From Hydrogenophaga sp. (GTDB lineage Bacteria; Pseudomonadota; Gammaproteobacteria; Burkholderiales; Burkholderiaceae_C), in contig JAABRN010000046.1 in the NCBI GenBank assembly GCA_011390855.1, positions 1 to 5,919 of the forward strand: a DNA stretch of 5,919 bases, written 5' to 3'. Position numbers and translations under genes: made by a program. Below, piece by piece: positions 5,141-5,919 of the stretch. Each line of letters starts with the position of its first letter. Position 1 is the stretch's first letter. The notes beneath the pieces were generated by a model that saw only the letters and a list, made by a program, of their open reading frames with translations, did no database searches and was not told the DNA's origin.

Positions 5141-5919
5141 ATGACCCAGGTTCTCAAAGGCCTACGCGTCGTCGAACACGGCACCTTCATCACCGGCCCG
5201 GCCGCCTCCATGATGCTGGCCGACATGGGAGCCGAGGTGGTGAAGGTGGAACTGCCTGGCAGCGGCGACCCGTTCCGCGCCTTCAAGGGCGGCCTCTATA
5301 GTCCGCACTACCAGACCTACAACCGCAACAAGCACAGCGTGGCGCTGGACACGCGCAAAGCCGAAGACCGCGACACCTTTGACAAGCTCATCGAAGGCGC
5401 GGACGTCTACATCCAGAATTTCCGCCCTGGCTTCGCCGACCAGATTCACGCGGGAGAAGAGCGCCTGCGCGCGCTCAACCCGCGGCTGGTGTATTGCGCC
5501 ATCAGCGGCTTCGGTCAGGACGGCCCTGCCGCTGCGCGCCCCAGCTACGACACCGTGGCGCAGGCCGCCAGCGGCTACCTTCGACTGCTGGTCAACCCCG
5601 CCAACCCGCGCGTGGTGGGTCCTGCCATTGCAGACGCGATGACCGGCTACTACGCCGCCTTCGGCATCCTGGGCGCGTTGTTCGAACGCCAGACCAGCGG
5701 GCAGGGCCGCCGGGTGGACGTGTCCATGTTTGAAGCCATGGCGCACTTCAACCTGGACGCCTTCACCCATCTGTTTTCTGTGGGCGAAGTGATGGGCCCC
5801 TACAGCCGGCCGAGCGTGTCGCAGAGCTACGTGCTCGAATGCGCCTGCGGCGGCTGGATTGCGTTGCACATGTCGTCGCCCGAAAAATTCTGGCAAGGTC
5901 TGGCCACAGCCATGGAGCG
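5141..5919 (+). CDS. Class III (CaiB/BaiF family) CoA-transferase, N-terminal part
   Basis: The first 259 residues of a class III CoA-transferase (usually about 390-410 residues), cut by the window end. These enzymes move CoA from a donor such as succinyl-CoA to a carboxylic acid through an aspartyl-CoA thioester intermediate. Signatures are LKGLRVVEHGTFITGPAASMMLADMGAEVVKVE (written here only by its ends, 5-37), NRNKHSVALD (61-70), ADVYIQNFRPG (87-97), VYCAISGFGQDGP (117-129), DTVAQAASGYL (137-147) and GPAIADAMTGYYAAFGILGAL (160-180), where D165 is the expected catalytic Asp. GQGRRVDVSMFEA (188-199) follows. ATG 5141 has GGAG at 5130-5133; the ATG codons at 5128 and 5136 run into stops at once. 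It lies in the operon led by the dioxygenase, after a hairpin-rich repeat, and probably activates a dicarboxylate made by ring cleavage (inference). The acceptor acid is unknown. Confidence 0.92.
   Translation, partial: MTQVLKGLRVVEHGTFITGPAASMMLADMGAEVVKVELPGSGDPFRAFKGGLYSPHYQTYNRNKHSVALDTRKAEDRDTFDKLIEGADVYIQNFRPGFADQIHAGEERLRALNPRLVYCAISGFGQDGPAAARPSYDTVAQAASGYLRLLVNPANPRVVGPAIADAMTGYYAAFGILGALFERQTSGQGRRVDVSMFEAMAHFNLDAFTHLFSVGEVMGPYSRPSVSQSYVLECACGGWIALHMSSPEKFWQGLATAME

Noticed and set aside
5162..5896. Long - strand open frame opposite the CoA-transferase gene
   Set aside because: It is rich in His, Arg and Ala with no recognisable domain, as expected for a shadow frame of a GC-rich gene; the + strand frame carries the full family signatures.

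Overview
The window looks like catabolic DNA from a GC-rich betaproteobacterium. The GC-rich coding style, the TRAP carrier, the LysR regulator divergent from a ring-cleavage gene, and an intergenic repeat of a kind I associate with Comamonadaceae (Acidovorax, Variovorax, Hydrogenophaga and relatives) point to Burkholderiales. The family and genus are inferred, not shown.

Left block, + strand (1-1974): the C-terminal part of a TRAP transporter large permease (cut by the window edge), then a YciI-family protein, a Dabb-family (dimeric alpha-beta barrel) protein and a RutE/HadB-type FMN nitroreductase. Gaps are 27, 8 and 13 bases, so this is probably one transcript. It runs head-on into a LysR-type regulator on the - strand (1975-2862); the two stop codons abut inside TGATCA.

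Centre (2863-3250): the space between the regulator and the divergent dioxygenase gene is mostly a 268-base structure. Perfect 25-base inverted ends enclose two further long inverted repeats, each tipped by a small hairpin, so either strand can fold into a three-way cloverleaf. It resembles a MITE-like or structured repeat and is the most unusual object here. Between it and the dioxygenase gene lie a T-N11-A LysR-type palindrome and a weak promoter candidate.

Right block, + strand (3251-5919): an intradiol ring-cleavage dioxygenase with all four iron ligands (hydroxyquinol/catechol 1,2-dioxygenase type), a citrate-synthase-fold protein of the citryl-CoA lyase type, a second hairpin-rich intergenic repeat, and a class III (CaiB/BaiF) CoA-transferase cut by the window end.

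Together the genes suggest uptake of an organic acid or aromatic acid, processing of a (hydroxy)quinol by the YciI, Dabb and reductase proteins, intradiol ring opening, CoA activation, and C-C cleavage of the CoA ester. The YciI, nitroreductase and hydroxyquinol-dioxygenase trio recalls the tft, tcp and had chlorophenol loci, but a citryl-CoA-lyase-like enzyme with a CoA-transferase is not the usual maleylacetate reductase route. The substrate is not determined.
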